Origin: Sphingomonas sp. BT-65
Lineage (GTDB): Bacteria; Pseudomonadota; Alphaproteobacteria; Sphingomonadales; Sphingomonadaceae
Assembly: GCF_026107375.2 (NCBI RefSeq)
Contig: NZ_JAPCIA010000002.1
Span: forward strand, 186,001-250,000
DNA length: 64,000 nt
Direction of reading: 5' to 3'
The position numbers and the translations under genes were made by a program. Of the stretch, positions 7,318-15,667 are shown piece after piece (positions within the stretch are counted from its first letter, which is position 1; each line of letters starts with the position of its first letter). Under the pieces are notes generated by a model, which had not been told where the DNA came from, ran no database searches, and saw only the letters and a program-made list of their open reading frames with translations.

Positions 7318-9834
7318 CTAGCTTCCTCGACGAACTACCGATAAGTCGATGAAAAACTTATATTTTCTCCTATTCCGATTCCGATCCGGCAACAGCGAAA
7401 TGCTGCAGCCATCGAGTGCAAGTAGTTCGCTCGATATGAACAATCCGAGACCTTGCCCGCCCTGTTCATGCTGCCGTGTCGTAACAAATAGGTCGAATAA
7501 TGTTTCTTCTACAAGCGGATCAATCCCGGGGCCATTATCCGAGAATATGAAACCTCGCTGATCAACAGCCACATCAATGCGCCTATCTCGACCTTTAGGG
7601 AGCTGGCTCAACCAAAAAATACTATTTCTGGTTAGATTGTCGATTGCTTGTAGCAGCCTCGACTCGCTCATGCGGACAACGAGATCGCCACCCGTCACTT
7701 CCACGGAGATATCCACCGTACTCAGAATCCCTGCTCTTTGCTCGAAATAGGATCTAATCACACTATCCACCGAGAACGAGTTCTTTGGCTCGCGTACGCG
7801 CGGTATTAAGGGGTCCACCTGCGCAGCGGCTTGAGCAATCGCGTTACACGACCTTCGAATAGCAGTGAGATGGGCAGAGACCTCTCGGCTGACTCCAGCG
7901 CTCCGCTCGATGTTAGTCACTCGATGCCTAATTTCAGCAAGGTGCGCTCTTAGCTCGTGGGTAAGCCCGCGTGAGGCTAGGCCAGCAGCAGCGCTTTCGA
8001 TGAGCGCGATTGTTCGTTCACGGCCTTCGTTAAGCTCCCTTTCGATGCGGCCTACGAGAATCTCAGGAGACTCGGCCCCAGACATAGCGGCGCTCGATAG
8101 GCTCTCCGCATTCTTTGTGAGGGCAATGACACGATTTTTACGTTCTTCGTTGTCGTTCTTCTCGCTGCCCAGTTGCGACACTTCATGCGCAATGCTTGTA
8201 ATAAGCTCACTTAATTTAGTAGTAGCTTCCGCCAGGGAGCCGACCCGCGAGAGATCGTCATCAGAAGAGGTGGTTGATCTCTGAGCGTCCTTTAGCTCTT
8301 TATCATATTCGTCAAGTGACCTGCGTACATTTACAATCGCATCATTTGCAAAATCACGGCAAGTGCGAGCAATAGCGAGGAACCCCCGATAGGCGGCGTT
8401 GTCAACAAATCCTTCCCGGTCAGATTTTTCAGTAAGCCTATAATTTCTTTCGCCACTGAGCGAAAAATATCCAAGTGTATTTTCAGGTCGGAGATTGTAG
8501 GTGCTTCCGGAAGTCATGCCCGCAGACAGGCCGAGCCAATCTCCTCGGTTTCTAACTTGGAAGCCGTCCCTTAATATTGCGATTCCTGCCAAATCCCGAA
8601 CGATACGTAGATTTGCTCCAGTTCCAGATGCCGCCCCTGTCTGATCTTCTTCATCACCTACAAAATGGAAGAAGTAAAATGCTCCAGAGAATATGCCAGG
8701 ATTCTGTGTTGAATGGTCCGATTTCGAGAAAAGGTCCGATCCTTTATATATATGCTCAATCTCGGCGAACCATGGCGTTTGTGGATCGATAGTCTTGCTT
8801 GCGTAGCCCTTCAAGCGCCGGCTGCTTTTGAGATACTCTGCAAACGCCCTTCCTCCATCCTCCTCAAAGACTCTAGCAGTCCTCTCGCGCAGAGCTCGAG
8901 TGCGCTGGGAGGTCAGAAGACGGCGATGCAGCCTTGCTTTCGCGATAAGGACTGGCTTTCCGTCGATGTTCTGCCAATCAAATTGAAAATCGGCGACGGC
9001 TCTTGCAAGCAGCTCTTCCGTGACGAGCGCCAGCGATTGCTCTCCCTCGTTCAGCTCGACAGTAACTGGAAAGGTTGAAGCGGCCTCAAAGGGAGAGATC
9101 AGTCGGGCTAGGCTGCGCGTAACTTCCCCTAATCGGTCTTTTCGCCGCCACTCCTCCAGGTCCCGTAATCCAAGGACGGAAACACGTGTCCCCTTAAAGC
9201 CAGTGGTGTTCTCAGTTCGGGAAAGTTTTACGGGGATTTCGTCAACCGTCTGCGCGCGCTCGCAGTCCGCCCATCGAAACCACGCGGAGGCGATTTCACC
9301 TGAGGGAGACGTTGCCGACTCAACGAGCAGGATGTCGCCGAGTTTCATCGTTCCAAGGCGGCCCAATCCCTTGTCCCCTAAGGGCGTGCGGCCGAGCACA
9401 GTCTTGCTCTTTGGCCCATCATTCCCACTGCGCTTAATCGACGCACTGATCACCAGCCATGATCTGCTCAGGTCTTCAAAGGAAATTCCCGTCCCTGAGT
9501 CTTCAATCGATATTCTACCCTGATACTCGATCCTTCGCACAATGGGGGCGGGCGGATCGGGCTGCCTTTGAAGAGGGCTGCCATCTTCCGTCACGAACCT
9601 GACGGTCACATTTTCTGCCGGATCCCGAAACTTGTAGAGGGCCTCGGAGCTATCGCTCTCCTCAAGGTGGCCCCGCTCCTCGGTTTGAATTTTAATTCTG
9701 CAACCAGGTGAGTCAGCGTCGTAGGCGTTCTTAACGCACTCAAGTAGCGCTTGCTCGACGTCAGTGACGAGTTCGCTCCCAAGTTGAACAAGTACGTGTG
9801 CGCCAACACGTAGGGCGCCCCGTTCATCAGTCAC
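7318..9834 (-). CDS. Dual GHKL protein: MORC/MutL-like ATPase plus histidine kinase
   Basis: GTG start with AAGGGG upstream; 838 residues. The N-terminus is an Hsp90/MutL/MORC-type GHKL ATPase: ECVKNAYDAD (E32, N36), EDSGTGI (D112), LGDKGLGRLG (152-161). A long middle region includes a predicted coiled coil (about 490-620). The C-terminus is a histidine-kinase core: H-box LTHELRAHLAEI near residue 620, N-box NLTRNS near 730, FSDNGPGID near 765 and the G2 box QGLGLFIS near 795. Two ATP-binding GHKL folds in one chain with a phosphorylatable His suggest that a MORC-like DNA or nucleic-acid clamp controls autophosphorylation. There is no membrane segment, so sensing is cytoplasmic. It is the first gene of the minus-strand run and divergent from the methyltransferase unit. 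Confidence 0.8.
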   Translation of the reverse strand: MTDERGALRVGAHVLVQLGSELVTDVEQALLECVKNAYDADSPGCRIKIQTEERGHLEESDSSEALYKFRDPAENVTVRFVTEDGSPLQRQPDPPAPIVRRIEYQGRISIEDSGTGISFEDLSRSWLVISASIKRSGNDGPKSKTVLGRTPLGDKGLGRLGTMKLGDILLVESATSPSGEIASAWFRWADCERAQTVDEIPVKLSRTENTTGFKGTRVSVLGLRDLEEWRRKDRLGEVTRSLARLISPFEAASTFPVTVELNEGEQSLALVTEELLARAVADFQFDWQNIDGKPVLIAKARLHRRLLTSQRTRALRERTARVFEEDGGRAFAEYLKSSRRLKGYASKTIDPQTPWFAEIEHIYKGSDLFSKSDHSTQNPGIFSGAFYFFHFVGDEEDQTGAASGTGANLRIVRDLAGIAILRDGFQVRNRGDWLGLSAGMTSGSTYNLRPENTLGYFSLSGERNYRLTEKSDREGFVDNAAYRGFLAIARTCRDFANDAIVNVRRSLDEYDKELKDAQRSTTSSDDDLSRVGSLAEATTKLSELITSIAHEVSQLGSEKNDNEERKNRVIALTKNAESLSSAAMSGAESPEILVGRIERELNEGRERTIALIESAAAGLASRGLTHELRAHLAEIRHRVTNIERSAGVSREVSAHLTAIRRSCNAIAQAAAQVDPLIPRVREPKNSFSVDSVIRSYFEQRAGILSTVDISVEVTGGDLVVRMSESRLLQAIDNLTRNSIFWLSQLPKGRDRRIDVAVDQRGFIFSDNGPGIDPLVEETLFDLFVTTRQHEQGGQGLGLFISSELLALDGCSISLLPDRNRNRRKYKFFIDLSVVRRGS

Positions 9835-10098
9835 AAAGCATGCCCCTTAAGCGCCCTCCAACTCACCGTAGCCATGCGAGCACGGGACAGCAACTACGGC
9901 ATTGTTAGACCAGTAAGCCGACACTCCGAGAGAATGCAATTGGCCCGATGGATTTGCTGACTGGGTGGAGCGGTGGACGGCTCGCCCAGGTTGAGCACGA
10001 GCCCTCGCCCACGAGATAAGAACGCATCTGTAACGACGGCCATCACGGTGTATCGGTTGTTGCGCATAAGACAAACATGCGATACATCATGAAACACG
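9835..10098. promoter_or_regulatory. Divergent intergenic region of the defence locus
   Basis: These 264 bp separate the GHKL-kinase start (minus) from the HTH controller start (plus) and must carry both promoters. A TTGTTG hexamer at 10057-10062 and GATACA at 10081-10086, 18 bp apart, could be the plus-strand promoter. The inverted repeat described separately overlaps this GATACA. No other ORF is credible. Confidence 0.45.
10049..10086. promoter_or_regulatory. Inverted repeat TGTATCG-N24-CGATACA, putative controller operator
   Basis: Two perfect 7-bp arms (10049-10055 and 10080-10086) lie just upstream of the controller ATG at 10099, and the right arm overlaps the likely -10 element. Restriction-modification controller proteins commonly bind such repeats and regulate themselves and the neighbouring genes. 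Binding by this controller is inference. Confidence 0.45.
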
Positions 10099-10449
10099 AT
10101 GCCAAAAGTCCATCCCGACACCGCCCTCTATAACGCCGTCGAGGCACTCGTCGATGCAGCCGGCGGCAATGAATCCGAAGCCGCTCGTCGTGTGGGTACA
10201 ACAAGGCTCAGGATAAATCGAATTCGTAAATCGCGGGGAGCGGTAACGCCAGCGGTCCGCAGCGAATTATGGAAAAAACTTGAACTTTTTGCGCAAGGTA
10301 ATCCGCCTGCGCAGAAAAGTGATACATTTGATACGGAAACGATACAGATTGTTCGGGATGTTCCCGGAGTGGCACTTCAAGTGCTCCGATACATGACCGG
10401 GATTATCCAACGGGATATTGGCCGGGAGGGTCATGCAAATGAGCGTTGA
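10099..10449 (+). CDS. Small HTH controller protein
   Basis: 116 residues. Residues about 20-50 form a Cro/YdaS-like helix-turn-helix (ESEAARRVGTTRLRINRIRK). The C-terminal 60 residues are not recognised. The last 11 bp overlap the start of the methyltransferase gene, so the two are co-translated. The position, size and an inverted repeat upstream match the controller (C) proteins of restriction-modification loci, which delay nuclease expression until DNA is methylated. The coding part from 10321 to 10392 contains four GATAC motifs, also present upstream. Repressor or activator function for both divergent units is inferred from context only. Confidence 0.65.
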   Translation: MPKVHPDTALYNAVEALVDAAGGNESEAARRVGTTRLRINRIRKSRGAVTPAVRSELWKKLELFAQGNPPAQKSDTFDTETIQIVRDVPGVALQVLRYMTGIIQRDIGREGHANER

Positions 10450-11710
10450 AATTCAGTCGCCGCAGCCTGTCAATTTCAGAACAGACCCGCTCGTCGCGGC
10501 GCCGGCATCACGACCCTCGGAATATTTGACGCTGTCAGCACAGGAAGAGGCCGCGCTTGTCGAAACCGCGCGTGATCCACGAAATGTTGAAGGCCTGACT
10601 CACCGGCATTACCACTACCCAGCTCGCTTTTCACCAGTCTTCGTCGGTCAAGCCATTGATACGTTTACCGATCCTGGTGATCTAGTTGTTGATCCATACG
10701 TTGGCGGTGGAACAACGCTTGTTGAGGCTTATGCCCGTGGAAGAAACGCGGTCGGTAGCGATATTAGTACTTTGGCGACGTTCGTCTCCAAGACAAAATT
10801 GCTCCGCCTATCGTCAGACCAAGCTGAAGTTTTTCTGCAGCTAGCAGGTCATGTCACTAATCAGATTAATGTTCATCGCCCAGAGCCTGCTTTCGAAAGC
10901 TGGGTCCAGCTCGGATACTTTCGCAACCTCAATAGCTCCAAGCGTTGGCGCATTCGAAAGGCAATTGCGCAAGCCATTGCTGCGATTGAAGAAATTGCTG
11001 ATCCTGTGTTCGAAGATTTGGCTCGTTGTGCAGTATTGCGTACCGCGCACTGGGCTCTCGACGGACGAAAGCAGTTGCCTTCCATGGCGGATTTTCGGCG
11101 AATACTGGAAGCCAGCTCCGAGGGGATTTCGAGAGGTGCAGTGGCACTTCATGAAGCCGTTCGCGAGCACCCGATTGCTTGTCCAACAGTCATCAATCGT
11201 TCTATTATCGGCCTTGAAACGGACGCGCATGTTCGCGAGGCGGGTCCCCCACGCTTAATCATCACGAGCCCGCCATACCCAGGCGTACACGTCCTCTATC
11301 ACCGTTGGCAGGTTGATGGACGAAAGGAATCGCCCGCGCCGTTCTTCATTGCAAAAGCCTTGGACGGTTCCGGTGAAAGTTACTACACAATGGGCGGGCG
11401 CAAGGCTCATGGACTCCGTACTTATTTCGAGCAGTTGGAGGAAGCGCTTCGGTCGCTTGCCGCTATAGCAGATGACAAGACCACATTGGTGCAGGTCGTG
11501 GCATTCGCCAATCCAGAGTGGCAATTGAACCGCTATCTAGAAGTCGCGAGAAACTCGGGCTGGCAGGAACTCGGCCTTTCGTGTCTGATCAGCGAAGAAG
11601 ATGGCCGACTGTGGCGTATCGTCCCAAATCGGAAATGGCACGCTACGAGCCGTGGGCAGACGGGCGGCGCGCGTGAAGTGGTACTTTTCCATCGACTGCA
11701 GAAGTGTTGA
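10439..11710 (+). CDS. DNA amino-methyltransferase (N6-adenine or N4-cytosine)
   Basis: The ATG at 10439 is chosen because GGGAGGG sits eight bases upstream; an in-frame TTG at 10418 is less likely. 423 residues. The SAM-binding motif I is VVDPYVGGGTT (about 83-93), preceded by HYPARFSPVF, which resembles the KYPAKF element of many DNA methylases. The catalytic motif IV is TSPPYP near residue 278. The SPPY form identifies an exocyclic-amino methyltransferase; the order I then IV excludes the beta class. It overlaps the HTH controller by 11 bp and faces away from the nuclease operon. It probably protects host DNA against the GIY-YIG nuclease (inference). The target sequence cannot be read from the protein. 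Confidence 0.85.
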   Translation: MSVEIQSPQPVNFRTDPLVAAPASRPSEYLTLSAQEEAALVETARDPRNVEGLTHRHYHYPARFSPVFVGQAIDTFTDPGDLVVDPYVGGGTTLVEAYARGRNAVGSDISTLATFVSKTKLLRLSSDQAEVFLQLAGHVTNQINVHRPEPAFESWVQLGYFRNLNSSKRWRIRKAIAQAIAAIEEIADPVFEDLARCAVLRTAHWALDGRKQLPSMADFRRILEASSEGISRGAVALHEAVREHPIACPTVINRSIIGLETDAHVREAGPPRLIITSPPYPGVHVLYHRWQVDGRKESPAPFFIAKALDGSGESYYTMGGRKAHGLRTYFEQLEEALRSLAAIADDKTTLVQVVAFANPEWQLNRYLEVARNSGWQELGLSCLISEEDGRLWRIVPNRKWHATSRGQTGGAREVVLFHRLQKC

Positions 11711-12150
11711 TTGCGGGCGACTAGAGATTTGCACTCAACTCTGTGCATCGGCGAGTGACGATGCGGCGACAAGTAACGAAAGGGCTAGTGTGGATTCAGC
11801 TACCTCATGCATGTTCTCGCTCGGTAGCCCGCACGCCCTTTCCTCGGGCATCGCCACGCCGTTGGTCACGCATGGCATTTTCTTCGGAAACCTTCGTTCT
11901 AATAGCCTGCAGATTAGAATGATTTCGACGCCTTCATCGCGTCGGCTGATAGTGATCTGATTGCGATCAACAAGCCGCCGAACCGGCCGGATTGATTAGG
12001 ATGCCCACCCATCCCTCTCGAAAGCCGATCATCTGCTACTGGCCCAACTGTGGTCATAGGAGCAATTACTGTCCAATATCACTATACCCCCCCCCCGGAG
12101 GGGGAGGAATAGCTCGTCCTCGAATGTCGGCGCGCTCTCGCGCGAAGCCC
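11711..12150. other. Gene-free junction between accessory island and core genome
   Basis: The 440 bp after the methyltransferase contain only weak ORFs with no family features. Base composition moves from A/T-rich to the high-GC core here. No integrase, tRNA or clear att repeat was seen. Near 12083-12111 is a run of ten C followed by a G-rich arm, flanked by TATA and AATA, which resembles a CsoR/FrmR-type operator. Confidence 0.5.
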
Positions 12151-12846
12151 TCAATATTCGTCGTGCAGCCGCACCCAGCTCATCGTCCCGCCGGTCTCGT
12201 TGCGGCCCTTGGGCGTCAGGTCGAGCCAGTTCATCGCACCCATCAGCAGTTCGGTGCCGCGATGATAGGTTGAGTAGCTGTGGAAGATCTCGCCCGCGTC
12301 GTTCTTCGCGAACACGCTCACCCCGAACATGTCGGCGCTACGCTGGATCTGCGTCAGTCCGTAGTTGTAGAGCGCGGTCCCCGCTTCCCGGTCCTCCTGC
12401 TTGAACGAGACGCAGAAGTCATAGTTGAAGTCGCCCTCGTCCGACGAGACCCAGGGGAAGGTCCAGCCCATCCGCTGCTTGACCGCCTCGATCTGCTCGA
12501 CCGGCGCACGTGACACCGCGGCAAAGGCGAGGTCGGCATGCTCGAAATGCTGCCGCGCCGCGTCGGTGTGGTCCATCGTGTAGGAGCAGCCGGGGCAGAG
12601 ATGCTCCGATCCCGGCGCCAGCATGAAGTGATAGACGGCGAGCTGGCTGCGCTCCCCAAACAGGTCGCCCAACGTGCGCGGCCCGTCCGGCCCTTCGAAT
12701 ACATAATGTTTCTGCACCCGCACCCAGGGCAGCCCGCGCCGCTCGGCGCGCAATTCGTCGAGCGCATGGGTCATCGCGCGTTCCTTCTCGAACAGCGCCT
12801 TGCGCGCGGTCATCCATTCCTCGCGCGATACGATTTCGTGTTGCAT
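12151..12846 (-). CDS. DUF899 thioredoxin-fold family protein
   Basis: 231 residues. It has the features of the DUF899 family: an N-terminal helical segment with SREEWMTARKALFEKE, a thioredoxin-like core with CPGCSYTMDH (about 130), FAAVSRAP and FPWVSS, and a C-terminal part ending MSWVRLHDEY. The CxxC-type CPGC may be redox active, as in AhpC/TSA relatives, but the biochemical function of DUF899 is not established. It lies 21 bp downstream of a small membrane protein on the same strand and is divergent from an HTH regulator. DUF899 genes are often found next to GFA-family genes, as here. Family confidence is high; reaction unknown. Confidence 0.85.
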   Translation of the reverse strand: MQHEIVSREEWMTARKALFEKERAMTHALDELRAERRGLPWVRVQKHYVFEGPDGPRTLGDLFGERSQLAVYHFMLAPGSEHLCPGCSYTMDHTDAARQHFEHADLAFAAVSRAPVEQIEAVKQRMGWTFPWVSSDEGDFNYDFCVSFKQEDREAGTALYNYGLTQIQRSADMFGVSVFAKNDAGEIFHSYSTYHRGTELLMGAMNWLDLTPKGRNETGGTMSWVRLHDEY

Positions 12847-12867
12847 CTCTCGTCTCCTTCTTGATCG

Positions 12868-13095
12868 TCAGCCGCGCCCGGCAAACCTCAGCCAGGGCGG
12901 CAGGTGGAACAGGCTCATCAGCAGGTACATCGCGGTCATGCCGTCGATCGGCAGCAGCGTGGCGCCCGCCGCGCAGAGCGCGAGCGGCGGGGCGTCGGCG
13001 GCCGAGATCAGCGCCATCGCGGCGAAGGCCGGCGCGGCGGCGAGCGCCAGCCAGTGCGCCGGGGCTTGCTTGTTCGCGGGTTCGGACCTTGCCAT
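12868..13095 (-). CDS. Small membrane protein
   Basis: 75 residues with two hydrophobic segments (about 15-32 and 38-62), a charged N-terminus (MARSEPANKQ) and a basic C-terminus. I do not recognise the family. It shares the strand with the DUF899 gene 21 bp downstream and probably its transcript. The region between its start and the divergent HTH regulator is 79 bp and must hold both promoters. Confidence 0.55.
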   Translation of the reverse strand: MARSEPANKQAPAHWLALAAAPAFAAMALISAADAPPLALCAAGATLLPIDGMTAMYLLMSLFHLPPWLRFAGRG

Positions 13096-13174
13096 GTTCG
13101 CAGCTCCTGCGGTTCGATCCTGAACCTAGGTGCGCCGCGCGCCGGGTGAGAGTTACAAGTGTGACGCGATTTAG

Positions 13175-14395
13175 ATGGACTCGCTGATCAACGCCGCCGC
13201 TCGAGCGCTCGCCGCGGGCAATCCGCTCGCTGCGCTCGACCGCGTCGCGCTGCGCGAGGACCCGGCTGCACTCGCGCTGCGCGGTATCGCCATGGCGCAG
13301 CTCGGCGACCTGGCCCGCGCCCGCGATCTGCTGCGCCGCGCCGCCCGCGCCTTCGGAACGCGCGAGCCGGTGGCACGCGCCCGCTGCATCGTCGCCGAGG
13401 CCGAGATCGCGCTGGTCTCGCGCGATCTCGGCGCACCGATGCGCGGTCTCGACGCCGCGCGCGCCACGCTCGCGGCGCATGGCGACCGCGCCAATGCCGC
13501 GCATGCCGGCTATCTCGAGGCGCGGCGCCTGCTGCTGATCGGGCGGCTCGAGGATGCCGCAGCGACGCTCGCCGCCCTCGATGCCGATGCGCTGCCGCTC
13601 GCGTCGCGCGCCGGCGCTTGGCTGGTGGCGGCGGGCATCGCGATGCGCCGCATCGAGGCCGCACCCGCCCGTGCCGCGCTCGACCGTGCAGCCAGCGCCG
13701 CGCATCAGGCCGGCATCCCCGCGCTCGTTGCCGAGGTGGATCAGGCGGTCCGCGCGTTCGAGGCACCCGCCGCTCGGCTGGTGACGCAAGAGGACGCGCG
13801 GCTGCTCGGCCTTGCCGAGGTCGAGGCGCTGCTCGCCTCCGATACGCTGGTCATCGACGCCTGCCGCACGGTGATACGGGCGCGCAAGGCCACCGTCCCG
13901 CTCGCCAGCCGCCCGGTGCTGTTCGCGCTCGCCAGCACGCTGGCCGAGGCGTGGCCGGGCGACGTTCCGCGCCTCCAATTGCTCCAGCGCGCGTTCCGCG
14001 CCCGCGAGGCCGACGAGTCGCATCGCGCCCGCCTGCGCGTCGAGATCGGCCGGCTGCGCGCCGAGCTCGAATCCCTGGCGGAGGTCAGCGCCACCGAGGA
14101 CGGTTTCATTCTGAAGCCACGTGCCGGCCGCGCGGTCGCGCTGCTCCTCCCCCCGCAGGAGGAAGCCCATGCCGATGTGCTGGCGCTGCTCGCCGATGGC
14201 GAGGCCTGGTCGAGCTCGGCGCTCGCGCTCGCGCTCGACGTCAGCCCGCGCACCGTCCAGCGCGCGCTCGAGGTGCTGACGGCGGCGGGCAAGGCCGACG
14301 GATTCGGCCGCGGCCGCGCGCGCCGCTGGATGGCGCGGCAGACCGTGGGTTTCCCGACAAGCTTGTTACTCCCGGCGGTTCTGCCGGGGGCTTAG
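13175..14395 (+). CDS. HTH regulator with helical-repeat N-terminus
   Basis: 406 residues. The first 270 residues are Ala/Leu/Arg-rich helical repeats (for example ALRGIAMAQLGDLARARDLL), suggesting a TPR-like scaffold. A coiled segment at about 275-305 follows. The C-terminus has a helix-turn-helix (SSALALALDVSPRTVQRALEVL, about 348-369) and a basic wing (GFGRGRARRWM). There is no Shine-Dalgarno before the ATG, so it may be leaderless. It is divergent from the DUF899 pair and lies 29 bp upstream of a GFA protein, so it probably regulates this small cluster. The regulator role follows from the HTH; the ligand is unknown. Confidence 0.7.
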   Translation: MDSLINAAARALAAGNPLAALDRVALREDPAALALRGIAMAQLGDLARARDLLRRAARAFGTREPVARARCIVAEAEIALVSRDLGAPMRGLDAARATLAAHGDRANAAHAGYLEARRLLLIGRLEDAAATLAALDADALPLASRAGAWLVAAGIAMRRIEAAPARAALDRAASAAHQAGIPALVAEVDQAVRAFEAPAARLVTQEDARLLGLAEVEALLASDTLVIDACRTVIRARKATVPLASRPVLFALASTLAEAWPGDVPRLQLLQRAFRAREADESHRARLRVEIGRLRAELESLAEVSATEDGFILKPRAGRAVALLLPPQEEAHADVLALLADGEAWSSSALALALDVSPRTVQRALEVLTAAGKADGFGRGRARRWMARQTVGFPTSLLLPAVLPGA

Positions 14396-14424
14396 GTCTG
14401 GCTCCGCAACCAAGGAGTGACGAC

Positions 14425-14838
14425 ATGACCGAACCCTATACCGGCGGCTGCGCCTGCGGTGCGATCCGCTACCAGGTCTCGAGCGAACCGGCGATGATGA
14501 ACCTCTGCCAGTGCCGCCAGTGCCAACGCGACAGCGGCACCGGCCATGCTGCGCACGTCACCTTCGTCGGCGCGCAGGTGGAGACCAGCGGCCAGCCCAG
14601 CTTCTGGGAAATGGTCGGCGAGGGCGGCACCCGCAAGCATCGCGCTTTCTGCCCGACATGCGGCTCGCCCGTCTACATCGCCTTCCCCGACATGCCCGAG
14701 GTGTTCGTGGCGAGCGCCGGCAGCCTCGACGATCCGTCGCGCTACCATCCGCAGGTGGTGCTGTGGACCGCCGCGCGTCAGGCCTGGGATCATCTCGATC
14801 CCGCGCTCACCGCCTTCGACAAAATGCCCCCGATGTGA
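14425..14838 (+). CDS. GFA family zinc protein
   Basis: 137 residues; ATG behind AAGGAGTG. It carries the GFA/CENP-V zinc signature: GGCACGAIRY near the N-terminus, NLCQCRQCQRDSG (about 30-42) and FCPTCGSPVY (about 75-84). These cysteines bind two zinc ions in glutathione-dependent formaldehyde-activating enzyme homologues, though most members have no proven activity. The family fold is clear; the substrate is unknown. It sits between the HTH regulator and a beta-propeller protein, all on the plus strand with short spacing, so it probably belongs to one operon. The mature protein has no signal peptide and is cytoplasmic. Confidence 0.85.
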   Translation: MTEPYTGGCACGAIRYQVSSEPAMMNLCQCRQCQRDSGTGHAAHVTFVGAQVETSGQPSFWEMVGEGGTRKHRAFCPTCGSPVYIAFPDMPEVFVASAGSLDDPSRYHPQVVLWTAARQAWDHLDPALTAFDKMPPM

Positions 14839-14867
14839 TCCCCCGCCCCTCAAGCCGGAGAAATGAC

Positions 14868-15515
14868 ATGAACCATGCAGCATCCGCAGAAATCATCCGC
14901 GAATACGGCCCCTTTCCCACCGGCGACGTCGCCGGCGTCAGCTTCGACGGCGCGCGCGTCTGGTTCGCCACCGGCGAGCGCATCGAGGCGCTCGACCCCG
15001 ACAGCGGCGAGATCACCGGCGGGGTGGATGTTCCCGCCGACGCCGGCACCGCGTTCGACGGCACCCACCTCTGGCAGATCGCCGAGGCGGTGATCCGCAA
15101 GGTCGATCCCAGGACCGGCGCGGTGCTCGCGACCATCCCCGCCCCCGGCAAGGGCGGCGACTCCGGCCTCACCTGGGCCGAAGGCTCGCTCTGGGTCGGC
15201 GAATATCGCGCCGCCAGCATCCACCAGATCGATCCAGCGACCGGCAAGGTGCTGCGTACGATCAAGTCCGACCGCTTCGTCACCGGCGTCACCTGGGTCG
15301 ATGGCGAGCTGTGGCACGGCACCTGGCAGGACGATGCCAGCGACCTGCGCCGCATCGATCCCGACAGCGGCAAGGTGCTGGAGCGGCTCGACATGCCCGA
15401 GAGCACCGGCATCTCCGGCCTCGAATCCGACGGCGCCGGCCGCTTCTTCGCGGGCGGCGGCCAGAGCGGCAAGGTCCGCGCGATCCGCCGGCCGGGTCAT
15501 GCGGCGGCCGCTTGA
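14868..15515 (+). CDS. PQQ/YncE-like beta-propeller protein
   Basis: 215 residues; start at an ATG 29 bp after the GFA stop. It has repeated four-strand blade motifs such as GVSFDGARVWFATGERIEAL, IRKVDPRTGAVLATI, IHQIDPATGKVLRTI and LRRIDPDSGKVLERL. The DPxTGKV repeat is typical of PQQ-like and NHL/YncE-type propellers, which bind small ligands or proteins. No signal peptide is present. The number of blades (about five) is low for a full propeller, so it may dimerise or be a shortened family member. Function unknown. It completes the plus-strand cluster begun by the HTH regulator. Confidence 0.7.
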   Translation: MNHAASAEIIREYGPFPTGDVAGVSFDGARVWFATGERIEALDPDSGEITGGVDVPADAGTAFDGTHLWQIAEAVIRKVDPRTGAVLATIPAPGKGGDSGLTWAEGSLWVGEYRAASIHQIDPATGKVLRTIKSDRFVTGVTWVDGELWHGTWQDDASDLRRIDPDSGKVLERLDMPESTGISGLESDGAGRFFAGGGQSGKVRAIRRPGHAAAA

Positions 15516-15532
15516 AGGGCCTGCTTTTCTAA

Positions 15533-15651
15533 CCCTCTCCCGCTTGCGGGAGAGGGAGGGCCCCGCCGCGAAGCGGTGCGAGGGTGAGGATCTTCTTCTT
15601 TTTGGGCGCCAGAAAGAAGAGGGGCTATTGTGGCCTACCCCTCACCCTCGC
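15533..15651. repeat. Composite inverted repeat (sphingomonad intergenic element)
   Basis: An 11-bp hairpin CCCTCTCCCGC-TT-GCGGGAGAGGG lies at 15533-15556. A second, wider inverted pair, GCGAGGGTGAGG (15579-15590) and CCTCACCCTCGC (15640-15651), surrounds a TCTTCTTCTT-rich loop. The CCCTCTCCC core recurs at 23304 and 42850. The element could serve as a terminator for the cluster upstream. Confidence 0.7.
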
Positions 15652-15667
15652 GTGACTCCACCGCGCG

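Noticed and set aside
10321..10345. GATAC repeats as a CRISPR or iteron array
   Set aside because: Units are only 5-6 bp with irregular spacing inside a coding gene; no cas genes or replication protein next to them.
11601..12273. ORFs at 11601-11960 and 11992-12273
   Set aside because: No ribosome sites, no recognisable domains; they overlap the methyltransferase end and DUF899 gene.
12419..14170. 583-residue minus-strand ORF
   Set aside because: Arg/Ala-rich shadow of DUF899 and the HTH regulator with no family motifs.
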